64,000 bases of DNA from contig NZ_KB898646.1 in the NCBI RefSeq assembly GCF_000377665.1, positions 372,001-436,000 of the forward strand. The letters are read 5' to 3'. The position numbers were made by a program, and so were the translations under genes. Numbering within the stretch: position 1 is the stretch's first letter; each line of letters begins with the position of its first letter. The notes under the pieces are model-generated. The model was not told where the DNA came from and searched no databases. It saw nothing but the letters and a program-made list of their open reading frames with translations. The DNA comes from Vreelandella zhanjiangensis DSM 21076 (GTDB lineage Bacteria; Pseudomonadota; Gammaproteobacteria; Pseudomonadales; Halomonadaceae). This document shows positions 8,706 through 18,323 of this stretch, piece after piece.

Positions 8706-9194
8706 ATGAAATCGAGTCGCCCCTATCTCGCCCGAGCACTCTATGAGTGGCTGTTGGATAATGAGTTAACGCCCTATCTGGTCGTTGATGCGACGCAAGC
8801 CGGGGTCGAGGTGCCGCGTCAGTTTGTACAGAATGGTCAGATTGTCTTGAACGTGGCACCGACGGCTGTGCGCGATCTGTTTATGGAAAATCAAGCTATT
8901 GGTTTCAATGCCCGCTTTGGTGGTCAGCCAATGCAGGTGATGGTGCCGATTCCGGCGCTTATCGCTATCTATGCGCGTGAAAACGGTGTGGGCATGATCT
9001 TTGGTCATGAGCCGGAGTTGGGTGAAGCGACGGACGATGAGGAGGCTTTGTTTAATGAAGCACCTGATGCGCCTTCCAAGCCTGAGCTATCCGTGACGGA
9101 ACCGGTGCCTGAAAGCGAGCTTGATGATGTTTCTGAATCATCAGCGGCGCCTTCAAAGCCCAAGAAAAAACCGACGCTTCGGGTGGTTAAATAA
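8706..9194 (+). CDS. sspB: Stringent starvation protein B (ClpXP specificity adaptor)
   Basis: Adaptor that tethers ssrA-tagged proteins to ClpXP. The ATG at 8706 is chosen because TAGGAGGAGGGA lies directly upstream; 162 residues. The N-terminal substrate-binding domain (about 1-110) is conserved, then an acidic linker (about 110-150), and the C-terminal ClpX-docking motif ends KPTLRVVK, matching the family LRVVK signature. Downstream is a strong bidirectional terminator. Confidence 0.95.
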   Translation: MKSSRPYLARALYEWLLDNELTPYLVVDATQAGVEVPRQFVQNGQIVLNVAPTAVRDLFMENQAIGFNARFGGQPMQVMVPIPALIAIYARENGVGMIFGHEPELGEATDDEEALFNEAPDAPSKPELSVTEPVPESELDDVSESSAAPSKPKKKPTLRVVK

Positions 9195-9220
9195 CCAGGC
9201 ATCGTGATTGATCAGGTCAT

Positions 9221-9253
9221 AAAAAACCTCGCACTGTGTGCGAGGTTTTTTTT
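9221..9253. terminator. Bidirectional terminator between sspB and dolP
   Basis: 14-bp stem (9221-9234 with 9238-9251), three-base loop, flanked by A6 on the left and T8 on the right, so it can stop both the plus-strand sspB and the minus-strand dolP transcripts. Confidence 0.93.
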
Positions 9254-9271
9254 GTGGCTAGTGCTGAGTGC

Positions 9272-9844
9272 TTAGTCGATATATTCAAATACTTTGACGA
9301 TGCGCTGAATGCCACCGACCGATGATGCGGCGTTGACGATCCGGTCGGCTTCCTCGTGGGTCACCATACCCATCAGATAAACGCTGGCATTTTCAGTTGT
9401 TACCTTAAGCTTCGATGAGTCAATGCGATCGTTGGTGGCCAGTGTGCTCACCACGTTGGTGGTTAACCAGGTATCTGTCAGGCGCTGGCTGGCTGGAAGA
9501 CGAGCAGCGACGGTGAGTTCGTTATGCACTTGGTTAACACCGCGCAAGTTGCGCGCAACATCGCCGGCTTTCGTGCGTAGCTCTTCGCTGGGTACCTGGC
9601 CCACTAACAGCAGCGAGCCGTTGTAGCTGTGCGCGCGAATGCGGGCATCGCCCAGACGCGCATCGGCACGATCCAGCGCGCGTTCAGCCTCACGCTCAAT
9701 GGTGGCGTCCACTGCTTGCACATCATCACTACGTTGGCCGTAGTTGGACGGGTTTGACGCGGTATTGGTCGCACAGCCGCTAACAAGTGCAGCAGATAAC
9801 AGGGTCGCGACCAGCAGCTGGCGAGTAGAAAAACGTAGGGCCAT
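9272..9844 (-). CDS. dolP: DolP/YraP-like outer-membrane lipoprotein with two BON domains
   Basis: Lipoprotein of the DolP (YraP) family, which supports outer-membrane integrity. 190 residues; AGGAG precedes the ATG at 9844. Signal peptide with lipobox LVSGC (Cys24), then two BON domains at about 45-112 and 122-188, each with the V-x-G-x-V strand pattern (LLVGQVP, VYLMGMV). It is next to diaA, yraN and lpoA, the same set that neighbours dolP in E. coli. Confidence 0.92.
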   Translation of the reverse strand: MALRFSTRQLLVATLLSAALVSGCATNTASNPSNYGQRSDDVQAVDATIEREAERALDRADARLGDARIRAHSYNGSLLLVGQVPSEELRTKAGDVARNLRGVNQVHNELTVAARLPASQRLTDTWLTTNVVSTLATNDRIDSSKLKVTTENASVYLMGMVTHEEADRIVNAASSVGGIQRIVKVFEYID

Positions 9845-9894
9845 GGTGAATGACTCCTTATTTTGATGAAAGTAATAAGAGGTGAGGCGGCGAG

Positions 9895-10497
<603 letters not shown>

Positions 10498-10512
10498 CTA
10501 GTTAAAATAGAA

Positions 10513-10881
10513 TCAGTAGGCATCAAAAGCCGCTTTCTCCCAGTGGAACTCAAGGTTGGGCGGCGCGCCAGTAATAGCAAGAATATCAAAGCGGCAGGGA
10601 GATGTAAGGCCATATTTGCCAATATATAGCTGGGCCGCGCGTATTAGGCGCTGCCGTTTTGTAGCCGTTATGGTTTCCAGCGGATGGCCGTAGCGGGTGG
10701 TCACCCTATGTTTGACTTCCACAAATACCAGCGTGCTGCCGTCACGCATCACAATATCCAGCTCGCCACCTTTGACATGGTGGTTTTGAGCCACAAGCGT
10801 CAAACCCTTCTGCTGCAGCCATTGAGCGGCTAACTGCTCAATGGCTGCACCGCGCTTGCGCGCCGTTTGGGCGTTATTCAT
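10513..10881 (-). CDS. yraN: YraN family nuclease-fold protein (UPF0102)
   Basis: Small protein of the UPF0102 family with a restriction-endonuclease-like fold; its function is not firmly known. 122 residues. The core motif GELDIVMRDG...LVFVEVKHR (about 39-60) has the Asp...Glu-x-Lys arrangement of PD-(D/E)xK enzymes. Its start overlaps the end of lpoA by 8 bases, so the two are translationally coupled. Confidence 0.92.
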   Translation of the reverse strand: MNNAQTARKRGAAIEQLAAQWLQQKGLTLVAQNHHVKGGELDIVMRDGSTLVFVEVKHRVTTRYGHPLETITATKRQRLIRAAQLYIGKYGLTSPCRFDILAITGAPPNLEFHWEKAAFDAY

Positions 10882-12379
10882 TACCGCTGGTTTGGCTCGG
10901 GATCAAGATGGGAGAAGGCGTGCCATTTTGAAACCTGGCCCACGGCAGTTCGCGATAAATACGGCCGTCGCCGGTTAGATAGAGCGTACCGGTGCTGCCG
11001 CGCATGCCGTCAAGCGAGGCGATATCCGATAGGTGCGTGGCGATTTCATAAGCATCCACGCCCATGGCCATCAGACGGAACATGGACGCATCGGCTTCTT
11101 CGCTCAGGCGTTGATAGGTGGGGTAAAAGGGCAGTATTTCTTCACCGCCTACCGCAGCATCAGGAATTTGCCAAGGGATATCCACAAACATGACGTCATT
11201 TAAGTCTTGGTCGCGGCGCGTTTGCAAACGGCCTTCATGCAGGTGTGAGGTTGCATAGATAGGTAGGTTCGGCGCGTAGTAGTAATCCAGTGTGGGCGGT
11301 ACCTGGCGTGCGTAGTCGGGCAGTGCAAGCAGGAAAAGAGCGTCGATGTTACCAAGCTGAGCACGCTCGCCACTTACATTGAGGGCTGTTTTAACGGCAT
11401 TGGCAACCGGGTTTTCAGGGTTATAGCGAACGGCGTTGGTGACCTCGCCTCCTTCGCGGTGGAATTCATTCCAGAAAGCCTCTCCCACGCGGCGTCCCCA
11501 GTCGTTGTCAGGCACCATCACCGACATGCTGCGGCGGCCGTCCTGATAGGCGCGACGGGCAGCTTGACGGGCTTCATCCTCGGCAGAAAGCCCGTACTGG
11601 AACAGGCGCGCAGCACGGTTTTGCTCACCGCTACCATAGTTAAGCGCAAGGGTAGGCAGTGGCACGCTATCACGCTGTTCCAGCTGGCTGACCTGATCTT
11701 TTTCAAGCGGGCCGATGACCAGCTGGGCATTCATCTGTTCGGCACGGCTATAAAGCTCATCCATTGAGTATTGAGAAGCATCCAGGAAGCTCAGCTGTAC
11801 GTTGTCTCCCTTGATCTCATTATGGCGGCGCATTGCGGTAGCTAGCGTGTTTGCAACGCTGCTAAGCGGGCCAGACTCAGGCAGGGCAACCACGATGCGG
11901 CGGATATCCTGACCTTCAAGGCCGGGCAGCGCCAGGCTATCAGGATCAAGCTGGTTTAAGGCATTGCGTGCCCAGCTCTGGCGGTCGACCAGGGTTTCCT
12001 GCTGGTCATCCTGCATTGGCAGGTCGTCGTTGAGCACCTGGGTTGCGCGTAATACGGCGCGCGGGTCATCCATTGCGCGAGCGAGTTCTGAGAAAAGCAG
12101 CGCCCAGCGGACGCGATCCGTTTCTGACAGTCTGGCTTCATCAATGGCATCGGCGGCTGCAAAGGCATCTTCCCGCTGGCCTTGTTGCGCCAAAATAGTG
12201 GCCGCTTCCAGACGTGTCTTGGCGGCTTGATCCGGGGCTTGCTGTTCCGCCTGACTTAACAAGCGGCTCGCTTCCTGATCATCCGCGCGGTCGACCACGC
12301 TAGGTGACTGCATCGCACAGCCGGTCATGAGAAGTGCTATGAGGGCAGTGGCGAGTACGCCACGCAGAGACTGTTTCAT
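10874..12379 (-). CDS. lpoA: Penicillin-binding protein activator LpoA
   Basis: Outer-membrane lipoprotein that spans the periplasm to activate PBP1A; family LppC/YraM. The ATG at 12379 is chosen because AAGGAAGGA lies just before it and a signal peptide with lipobox LMTGC (Cys21) follows. 501 residues, shorter than E. coli LpoA (678), mainly because the N-terminal helical TPR region is reduced (about 25-140); the C-terminal domain resembles periplasmic binding proteins (about 165-500). Divergent from rsmI. Confidence 0.9.
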   Translation of the reverse strand: MKQSLRGVLATALIALLMTGCAMQSPSVVDRADDQEASRLLSQAEQQAPDQAAKTRLEAATILAQQGQREDAFAAADAIDEARLSETDRVRWALLFSELARAMDDPRAVLRATQVLNDDLPMQDDQQETLVDRQSWARNALNQLDPDSLALPGLEGQDIRRIVVALPESGPLSSVANTLATAMRRHNEIKGDNVQLSFLDASQYSMDELYSRAEQMNAQLVIGPLEKDQVSQLEQRDSVPLPTLALNYGSGEQNRAARLFQYGLSAEDEARQAARRAYQDGRRSMSVMVPDNDWGRRVGEAFWNEFHREGGEVTNAVRYNPENPVANAVKTALNVSGERAQLGNIDALFLLALPDYARQVPPTLDYYYAPNLPIYATSHLHEGRLQTRRDQDLNDVMFVDIPWQIPDAAVGGEEILPFYPTYQRLSEEADASMFRLMAMGVDAYEIATHLSDIASLDGMRGSTGTLYLTGDGRIYRELPWARFQNGTPSPILIPSQTSGNE

Positions 12380-12489
12380 GTATCCTTCCTTAGTTTTCAT
12401 TTGCGCTGTCGCCGCTTGTCGGCATTTCGTTGGCATTGCACAAGCATAGCGCACCGTCAGAGCAAGCCATTAACAAATCTGGAGTCACG

Positions 12490-13347
12490 ATGACACACCA
12501 CAATCCGGGCACATTGTACGTGGTTGCCACCCCAATTGGGAATTTGGACGATCTATCGCCGCGTGCAGCCCGGGTATTAGCGGAAGTATCGCGCATCGCG
12601 GCAGAAGATACGCGCCATAGTGCACGCTTATTGGCCCATTTAGGGGTTAATACGCCCATGTTGTCGCTGCATGAACATAACGAGGCGCGCCGGGTGGATA
12701 CGCTGGATGCCTACCTGGAGGCGGGCGAAAATATTGCCTTGATAAGTGATGCGGGAACGCCACTTATCTGCGACCCGGGCTTCGTTCTGGTGAGAGAGTT
12801 GCGCCTTCGTGGTCGGCATGTGGTGGCATTACCTGGCCCGTGTGCGCTGGTAACGGCGTTATCTGGCGCTGGCTTGCCTACAGACCGCTTTACCTTTGGC
12901 GGCTTTTTACCCGCCAAGCCGGGGGCGCGTCGCCAGGCGCTGGAAGAGTGGCAAGCTCGGGAAGAGACCCTGGTGTTTTACGAGTCGCCGCACCGTATTG
13001 TGCATACCCTTGAAGCGCTACACGAGCAGATGCCCGAGCGCAGTGTAGTGCTTGCCAGAGAGTTGACCAAAACGTTTGAGACATTTTTGCAAGGCACGCC
13101 TGAAGAACTGCTGGCCCAGTTGGCTGACGATCCTAATCAGGCAAGGGGTGAGTTTGTCGTCATGCTGGCGGGCGCGCCACCGGTTACACAGAGTGAGCAT
13201 CAGGATATTAGCGCCGATCAGCTGATGAAGGTACTGCTGGATGAGGGAGTGGGGGTCAAGCAGGGGGCGGCGATAGTGGCTCGAATGCTGGGTGGGCGCA
13301 AGCAGGAATGGTATGCAAGATTGCAGGCAATTAAAACCGAGCATTGA
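12490..13347 (+). CDS. rsmI: 16S rRNA (cytidine1402-2'-O)-methyltransferase RsmI
   Basis: SAM-dependent methyltransferase acting on 16S rRNA C1402 in the decoding centre; RsmH, encoded 460 bases downstream, adds the N4 methyl to the same base. ATG at 12490 follows GGAGTCAC; 285 residues. The tetrapyrrole-methylase-fold motifs are present: VVATPIGNLDDLS (about 11-23), AEDTRHS (about 38-44), ISDAGTPLICDPG (about 84-96) and ALPGPCALVTAL (about 113-124). Confidence 0.96.
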   Translation: MTHHNPGTLYVVATPIGNLDDLSPRAARVLAEVSRIAAEDTRHSARLLAHLGVNTPMLSLHEHNEARRVDTLDAYLEAGENIALISDAGTPLICDPGFVLVRELRLRGRHVVALPGPCALVTALSGAGLPTDRFTFGGFLPAKPGARRQALEEWQAREETLVFYESPHRIVHTLEALHEQMPERSVVLARELTKTFETFLQGTPEELLAQLADDPNQARGEFVVMLAGAPPVTQSEHQDISADQLMKVLLDEGVGVKQGAAIVARMLGGRKQEWYARLQAIKTEH

Positions 13348-13372
13348 GGCGAAGCGAGGGCGCTGGTATGCT
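13344..13372 (+). promoter_or_regulatory. rnpB promoter
   Basis: TTGAGG (13344-13349), exact 17-base spacer, TATGCT (13367-13372), with the mature 5' end of RNase P RNA predicted 8 bases downstream. It overlaps the rsmI stop codon. Confidence 0.7.
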
Positions 13373-13379
13373 TGCCGCC

Positions 13380-13755
<376 letters not shown>

Positions 13756-13807
13756 CCATAAAGGGGCTCGCACTAGCGTGCCTCTCTAAATATTGTGTGA
13801 GAGTAAC

Positions 13808-14764
13808 ATGCCTTCTCCTGACGCTGACCAGGTCGTTTCCCCGTTTCGCCATACCAGCGTATTACTGGAAGGGGCTGTCGATACCCTTATACATAATCCC
13901 GACGGCGTTTATCTGGATGGCACGTTTGGCCGAGGAGGCCATTCGCGGCTGATCTTGTCGCGCCTGGGTGAACAGGGTCGCCTCATGGCGATGGATCGCG
14001 ATCCTCAAGCCATTGCGGCTGCCGCTGAAGTTGATGATTCTCGCTTTCAAATTACCCAGCGTGAATTTGCCCACTTGGCAGACTATGCCCGTGAGCAGGG
14101 CGTATACGGAAAACTGTCCGGTGTATTGCTGGACGTCGGCGTTTCTTCTCCACAGCTGGATGATCCTGAGCGTGGGTTCAGCTTTATGCGCAATGGTCCG
14201 TTGGATATGCGCATGGACCCCACTCAGGGAGAGAGCGCGGCTGAGTTTCTCGCGCGCGCGAAGGAAGCCGACATCGCCCAGGTATTTAAAACATATGGCG
14301 AAGAGCGCTACGCCAAACGGTTGGCTCGTGCTGTAGTCGAGCGGCGTGTTGAAGCGCCGTTTACCCATACGGTCGATTTGGCCGAGGTGTTGAAAAAAGC
14401 CCACCCCGCCTGGGAAAAAGGCAAGCATCCGGCGACAAAAGCATTTCAAGGGTTACGAATTTATTTAAATGGCGAACTTGATCAGCTAGATGCTGCCTTA
14501 GACGCAGCGCTTGAAGCGCTGGCGCCGGGTGGTCATTTGGTGATTATCAGTTTCCATTCGCTGGAAGACCGTCGTGTAAAACGCTTTATCCGTCATCACG
14601 TACGTGGCGATACCCATTTGCCGCGCGGTGTACCTATCCGTGATGACCAACTAAATCGTCGCCTTGAAGCTTTAAGTCGAGGCGTACGCCCGAGTGATGA
14701 AGAGGTAGCTGGTAATCCACGTGCGCGGAGCGCCGTTATGCGGGCTGCCCGAAAACGAGTATAA
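13808..14764 (+). CDS. rsmH: 16S rRNA (cytosine1402-N4)-methyltransferase RsmH (MraW)
   Basis: First gene of the division/cell-wall cluster. SAM-dependent methyltransferase for 16S rRNA C1402. ATG at 13808 gives 318 residues; an in-frame TTG at 13793 is less likely. Motifs: [13 protein letters not shown] (about 15-27), [12 protein letters not shown] (about 36-47, SAM site), [19 protein letters not shown] (about 113-131), and [11 protein letters not shown] (about 252-262). mraZ, which usually precedes it, is missing here. Confidence 0.96.
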   Translation: MPSPDADQVVSPFRHTSVLLEGAVDTLIHNPDGVYLDGTFGRGGHSRLILSRLGEQGRLMAMDRDPQAIAAAAEVDDSRFQITQREFAHLADYAREQGVYGKLSGVLLDVGVSSPQLDDPERGFSFMRNGPLDMRMDPTQGESAAEFLARAKEADIAQVFKTYGEERYAKRLARAVVERRVEAPFTHTVDLAEVLKKAHPAWEKGKHPATKAFQGLRIYLNGELDQLDAALDAALEALAPGGHLVIISFHSLEDRRVKRFIRHHVRGDTHLPRGVPIRDDQLNRRLEALSRGVRPSDEEVAGNPRARSAVMRAARKRV

Positions 14765-14766
14765 GC

Positions 14767-15102
14767 ATGAGCATGGATCGGATTGAGCGTTGGGCCTCAA
14801 CGCTACGCACCGAATGGCCTTTCAAGTTACGTCTTCGTACGTGGCCCATCATCATTTGTCTGCTGTTTTTTCTTTGCATCATTAGTGGGTTGGCAACGGT
14901 TGCCATCACCCATATGACGCGCGTTCAGTTTGCCCAATTGCAGCATCTTCAGCAGGAAAAAAACCAGCTGCAAACTGAATGGGGCCAACTTTTATTGGAA
15001 GAGGGCGCATGGTCGACGCCCGCCCGGATTGAGCAAATTGCCACGGAACGCCTGGATATGCGTATTCCTGACGTGCATGACGTTGAGGTCATTCGGCCAT
15101 GA
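14767..15102 (+). CDS. ftsL: Cell division protein FtsL
   Basis: Bitopic divisome protein that forms the FtsQLB complex and activates FtsWI. 111 residues: cytoplasmic stub, one transmembrane helix at about 27-49, then a periplasmic leucine-zipper-like coiled coil (about 55-80) and a conserved distal end (ERLDMRIP...). Its last codons overlap the ftsI start (ATGA). Position between rsmH and ftsI settles the assignment. Confidence 0.95.
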   Translation: MSMDRIERWASTLRTEWPFKLRLRTWPIIICLLFFLCIISGLATVAITHMTRVQFAQLQHLQQEKNQLQTEWGQLLLEEGAWSTPARIEQIATERLDMRIPDVHDVEVIRP

Positions 15103-16808
15103 GAAATGAGCGCCGGGGAGGGATGTCCCGTCAGCAGCCTATTGCCCCACCGCTGGGTGGCGGCCGTTTTGTGTTTATATTGATCATGGTCGGTTTAGTG
15201 ACGTGCATTCTTATTGGGCGGATCACGTTGCTGCAGGTTATCGACCGGCCTTTCCTGCAAAGCCAGGGGGATGCGAGAACGCTTCGCCATGAGGCGATAC
15301 CTGCCCACCGCGGTATGATCACTGACCGCAACGGTGAGCCTCTGGCTATTTCAACGCCTGTCGTGACGCTATGGGCGAATCCTCAGGAACTGCCTTCCGA
15401 CGGTATTCAGCGCTTTATGCTGGCGCAGGCGCTGGGCATGTCATTAGACGATTTCGAGTCCCGGGTTGAGCGCTACAGTAGCCGCGAGTTCATGTATCTG
15501 CGTCGCCAGATGACGCCAGAGGCGGCGCAGCGCATCCTTGATTTACGCACTCCAGGTGTTTACCCGCAACGAGAGTACAAGCGCTACTACCCCGCCGGGG
15601 AAGTGGCGGCGCAGATACTCGGCGTAACCAACGTTGACGATGTGGGGCAAGAAGGCCTAGAGCTTTCCTACCAGCCGTTTTTGGCCGGGCACCCAGGCCA
15701 GCGCCGCGTGATTAAAGATCGTCGTGGTCGTTTGGTGCGTGAGCTGGGCGTTATCCGCGAAGCCCAGCCAGGCGGTGATCTGGTGCTCTCGATCGACCAG
15801 CGGATTCAATATATGGCGTATCGTGAGCTGCGCGCAGCCGTCGCCAAAAATGACGCCGACGGCGGGGTGCTAGTTACCATGGATGCCCGCACTGGTGAAG
15901 TGTTGGCGATGGCTAACCTGCCGTCGTACAACCCTAATAACCGCACCGGGCTTGATCCGCGTGGCCTGCGTAATCAGGCATTGGTCGATGTCTTTGAACC
16001 GGGTTCCGTCATGAAGCCGCTGGCCATGGCCGCTGTACTGGAAAGCGGTATTGTAGGCCGTGACGCGGTGGTCGATACATCGCCGGGTTGGATGCGTATC
16101 GATCAATTTACCATTCGCGATTTTCGTAATTATGGTGACTTGACGCTAGCGGGTATTCTGGAACACTCATCCAATATCGGTATGTCGCGCTTGGCGCTGC
16201 AGCTAAGCGATACGGCTATCTGGGAAAAATACAATCAGCTGGGGCTTGGGCAAGCACCTGGCACGGGGTTCCCCGGTGAGGCAAATGGCAGCTTGCCGGC
16301 GCCAGTGCGTTGGTCGCGTAGTGAGCGGGCAGCGCTGTCTTACGGTTACGGCTTGTCGGTTACCGCCGTTCAGCTGGCGAGTGCTTACACGGCATTGGCC
16401 AATGGCGGCATGCGTTTACCACCTTCTTTATTGCGCCTGTCTGAGCCACCCCAGGGAATTCCCGCGATTGATCCTTCCGTCGCCAACGATCTGCTGAGTA
16501 TTCTGGAAACATCCGTTGCCGCCTATACCGGTGGTCGGCGCGCCCGTGTGGAAGGCTATCGAGTCGGTGGGAAAACCGGTACGGTGCGTAAATCCGGGCA
16601 GGGCGGTTACACCACGGATGCCTATCGCAGTGTGTTTGCCGGCATTGCGCCTATTTCTGATCCCCGTATTGTGACCGTTGTGATGATCGATCATCCGAAA
16701 GCCGGCGAATTTTATGGTGGTGCGGTTGCCGCGCCGGTCTTTTCAAGCGTGACGGGTAATGCGTTGCGCTTACTTGACGTGCCGCCAGACCATGAGGTCG
16801 AAGAGTAG
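15099..16808 (+). CDS. ftsI: Peptidoglycan D,D-transpeptidase FtsI (PBP3)
   Basis: Septal transpeptidase, class B penicillin-binding protein. 569 residues: short cytoplasmic tail, transmembrane anchor at about 24-44, pedestal domain, then the penicillin-binding domain with Ser303-x-x-Lys306 (GSVMK), Ser357-Ser-Asn359 and Lys492-Thr-Gly494. GAGG upstream of the ATG at 15099 supports this start; an internal ATG at 15123 has badly spaced signals. Confidence 0.97.
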   Translation: MRNERRGGMSRQQPIAPPLGGGRFVFILIMVGLVTCILIGRITLLQVIDRPFLQSQGDARTLRHEAIPAHRGMITDRNGEPLAISTPVVTLWANPQELPSDGIQRFMLAQALGMSLDDFESRVERYSSREFMYLRRQMTPEAAQRILDLRTPGVYPQREYKRYYPAGEVAAQILGVTNVDDVGQEGLELSYQPFLAGHPGQRRVIKDRRGRLVRELGVIREAQPGGDLVLSIDQRIQYMAYRELRAAVAKNDADGGVLVTMDARTGEVLAMANLPSYNPNNRTGLDPRGLRNQALVDVFEPGSVMKPLAMAAVLESGIVGRDAVVDTSPGWMRIDQFTIRDFRNYGDLTLAGILEHSSNIGMSRLALQLSDTAIWEKYNQLGLGQAPGTGFPGEANGSLPAPVRWSRSERAALSYGYGLSVTAVQLASAYTALANGGMRLPPSLLRLSEPPQGIPAIDPSVANDLLSILETSVAAYTGGRRARVEGYRVGGKTGTVRKSGQGGYTTDAYRSVFAGIAPISDPRIVTVVMIDHPKAGEFYGGAVAAPVFSSVTGNALRLLDVPPDHEVEE

Positions 16809-16826
16809 CATGACTAAGGAGATTGC

Positions 16827-18323
16827 ATGACGTTGGCTCCCAACGATTTATGGGAAGCGCTGGGTAGCGTATGGCCGAATGAGCCCTTTACTCAGACGCT
16901 GCCCGCACTGCCTGAGTCGCTGCGTTTGATTACCGATTCACGCAAGCTGGCAGCAGGTGATGTGTTTGTTGCCGTGCCGGGTAGTCAAGGTGACGGGCGT
17001 GACTACATTGAAATGGCTCTGGAGCAGGGCGCGTCGCTAGTGTTGGCGCATACCAAACAGGCCCATGCCGCTTGGGAAGGCCGGGTACTCTACCTGCCGC
17101 ACCTATCCGTGCGTCTAGGCGAGCTGGGTAGGCAGCTTTTTGACGTGCCCACTGATCTTGAAGTGATCGCTGTTACAGGCACCAATGGGAAAAGCTCCGT
17201 TACGCATTATATTGCGGCGTTGAGCGAAGCGCTGGGCACTGCCGCTGGCGTAATTGGTACGTTAGGTGTGGGTCGCCCTGGCCAGCTGGCCGATAGTGGC
17301 TTGACCACGCCTGGTCCTTTGGCATTACAGGCAACGCTTGGCGAGCTTTCTCGGCAAGGGATCAAGCGAGTGGCGCTTGAGGCCTCCTCACACGCGTTGG
17401 ATCAACACCGCCTTGACGCCGTCGATGTAAAAGTCGGCGTATTTACCAACCTGACCCGCGATCACCTTGATTACCACGGGAGCATGGCGGCGTATGCGGC
17501 AGCTAAAGCCAAGCTTTTTCGGCGTAGCGAGCTTGAGCTTGCCATTGTGAATGCTGACGATCCTCTGGCTCGGTTGATGCTGGCTGGCTGTGATCAGCGC
17601 GTGCGAGTGTTAGCCACCGGCCAGGATGAAGCCGTTACGTTTCGGGTGCTGGATGTCCAGTTGAAAGAAACGGGCCAGCAGGCACTAATTGCCACGCCGG
17701 ACGGTGAGCGTGTATTGACGTTAGGCCTGATGGGGCGTTTCAACCTGGATAACGTCCTGTTGGCGATGGCTGTGCTTTACGGACTGGGTCAAGCGATTGA
17801 CCCGCTGTTTGAGGCGGCCGCAGCACTTGATCCAGTGCCTGGACGTATGGCGCTGTACCACGCGAAAGCAGCACCCAGCGTTGTGATTGATTATGCCCAT
17901 ACGCCGGATGCGCTGCACAGTGCATTGCAAGCTCTGCGTGCGCATTTAGGCCAAGCGGGTAAGCTTTGGTGTGTGTTTGGCTGTGGGGGCGAGCGCGATA
18001 CCGGCAAGCGTGCAGAAATGGCCAAAGCCGCGGAGCAGCTCGCAGACCAGGTGGTGGTCACCGATGACAACCCGCGGGGCGAGCCAGCAGAGCAGATTCG
18101 CCAGCAAATTATCGCGGGGCTCTCCTCGGCTATCACACCACTCGAAATAGGCGATCGTCGTCATGCCATTAGCCAAACGATTCAGCAGGCTGGTGACAGC
18201 GATGTGGTGCTGATTGCTGGAAAAGGCCACGAGGCCTATCAGGAAATCAATGGCGTACGCCACGCCTATAACGATGAAGATGAAGTGCTACGGGCCTTCG
18301 CGTTACGGAGTCATGCACCATGA
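16827..18323 (+). CDS. murE: UDP-MurNAc-L-Ala-D-Glu:meso-diaminopimelate ligase
   Basis: Cytoplasmic Mur ligase that adds the third residue of the peptidoglycan stem. 498 residues. ATP loop TGTNGKSS at 117-124; the DNPR motif (414-417), the signature for meso-diaminopimelate rather than lysine, is intact. AAGGAG precedes the ATG. Its stop overlaps the murF start by four bases (ATGA). Confidence 0.97.
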   Translation: MTLAPNDLWEALGSVWPNEPFTQTLPALPESLRLITDSRKLAAGDVFVAVPGSQGDGRDYIEMALEQGASLVLAHTKQAHAAWEGRVLYLPHLSVRLGELGRQLFDVPTDLEVIAVTGTNGKSSVTHYIAALSEALGTAAGVIGTLGVGRPGQLADSGLTTPGPLALQATLGELSRQGIKRVALEASSHALDQHRLDAVDVKVGVFTNLTRDHLDYHGSMAAYAAAKAKLFRRSELELAIVNADDPLARLMLAGCDQRVRVLATGQDEAVTFRVLDVQLKETGQQALIATPDGERVLTLGLMGRFNLDNVLLAMAVLYGLGQAIDPLFEAAAALDPVPGRMALYHAKAAPSVVIDYAHTPDALHSALQALRAHLGQAGKLWCVFGCGGERDTGKRAEMAKAAEQLADQVVVTDDNPRGEPAEQIRQQIIAGLSSAITPLEIGDRRHAISQTIQQAGDSDVVLIAGKGHEAYQEINGVRHAYNDEDEVLRAFALRSHAP

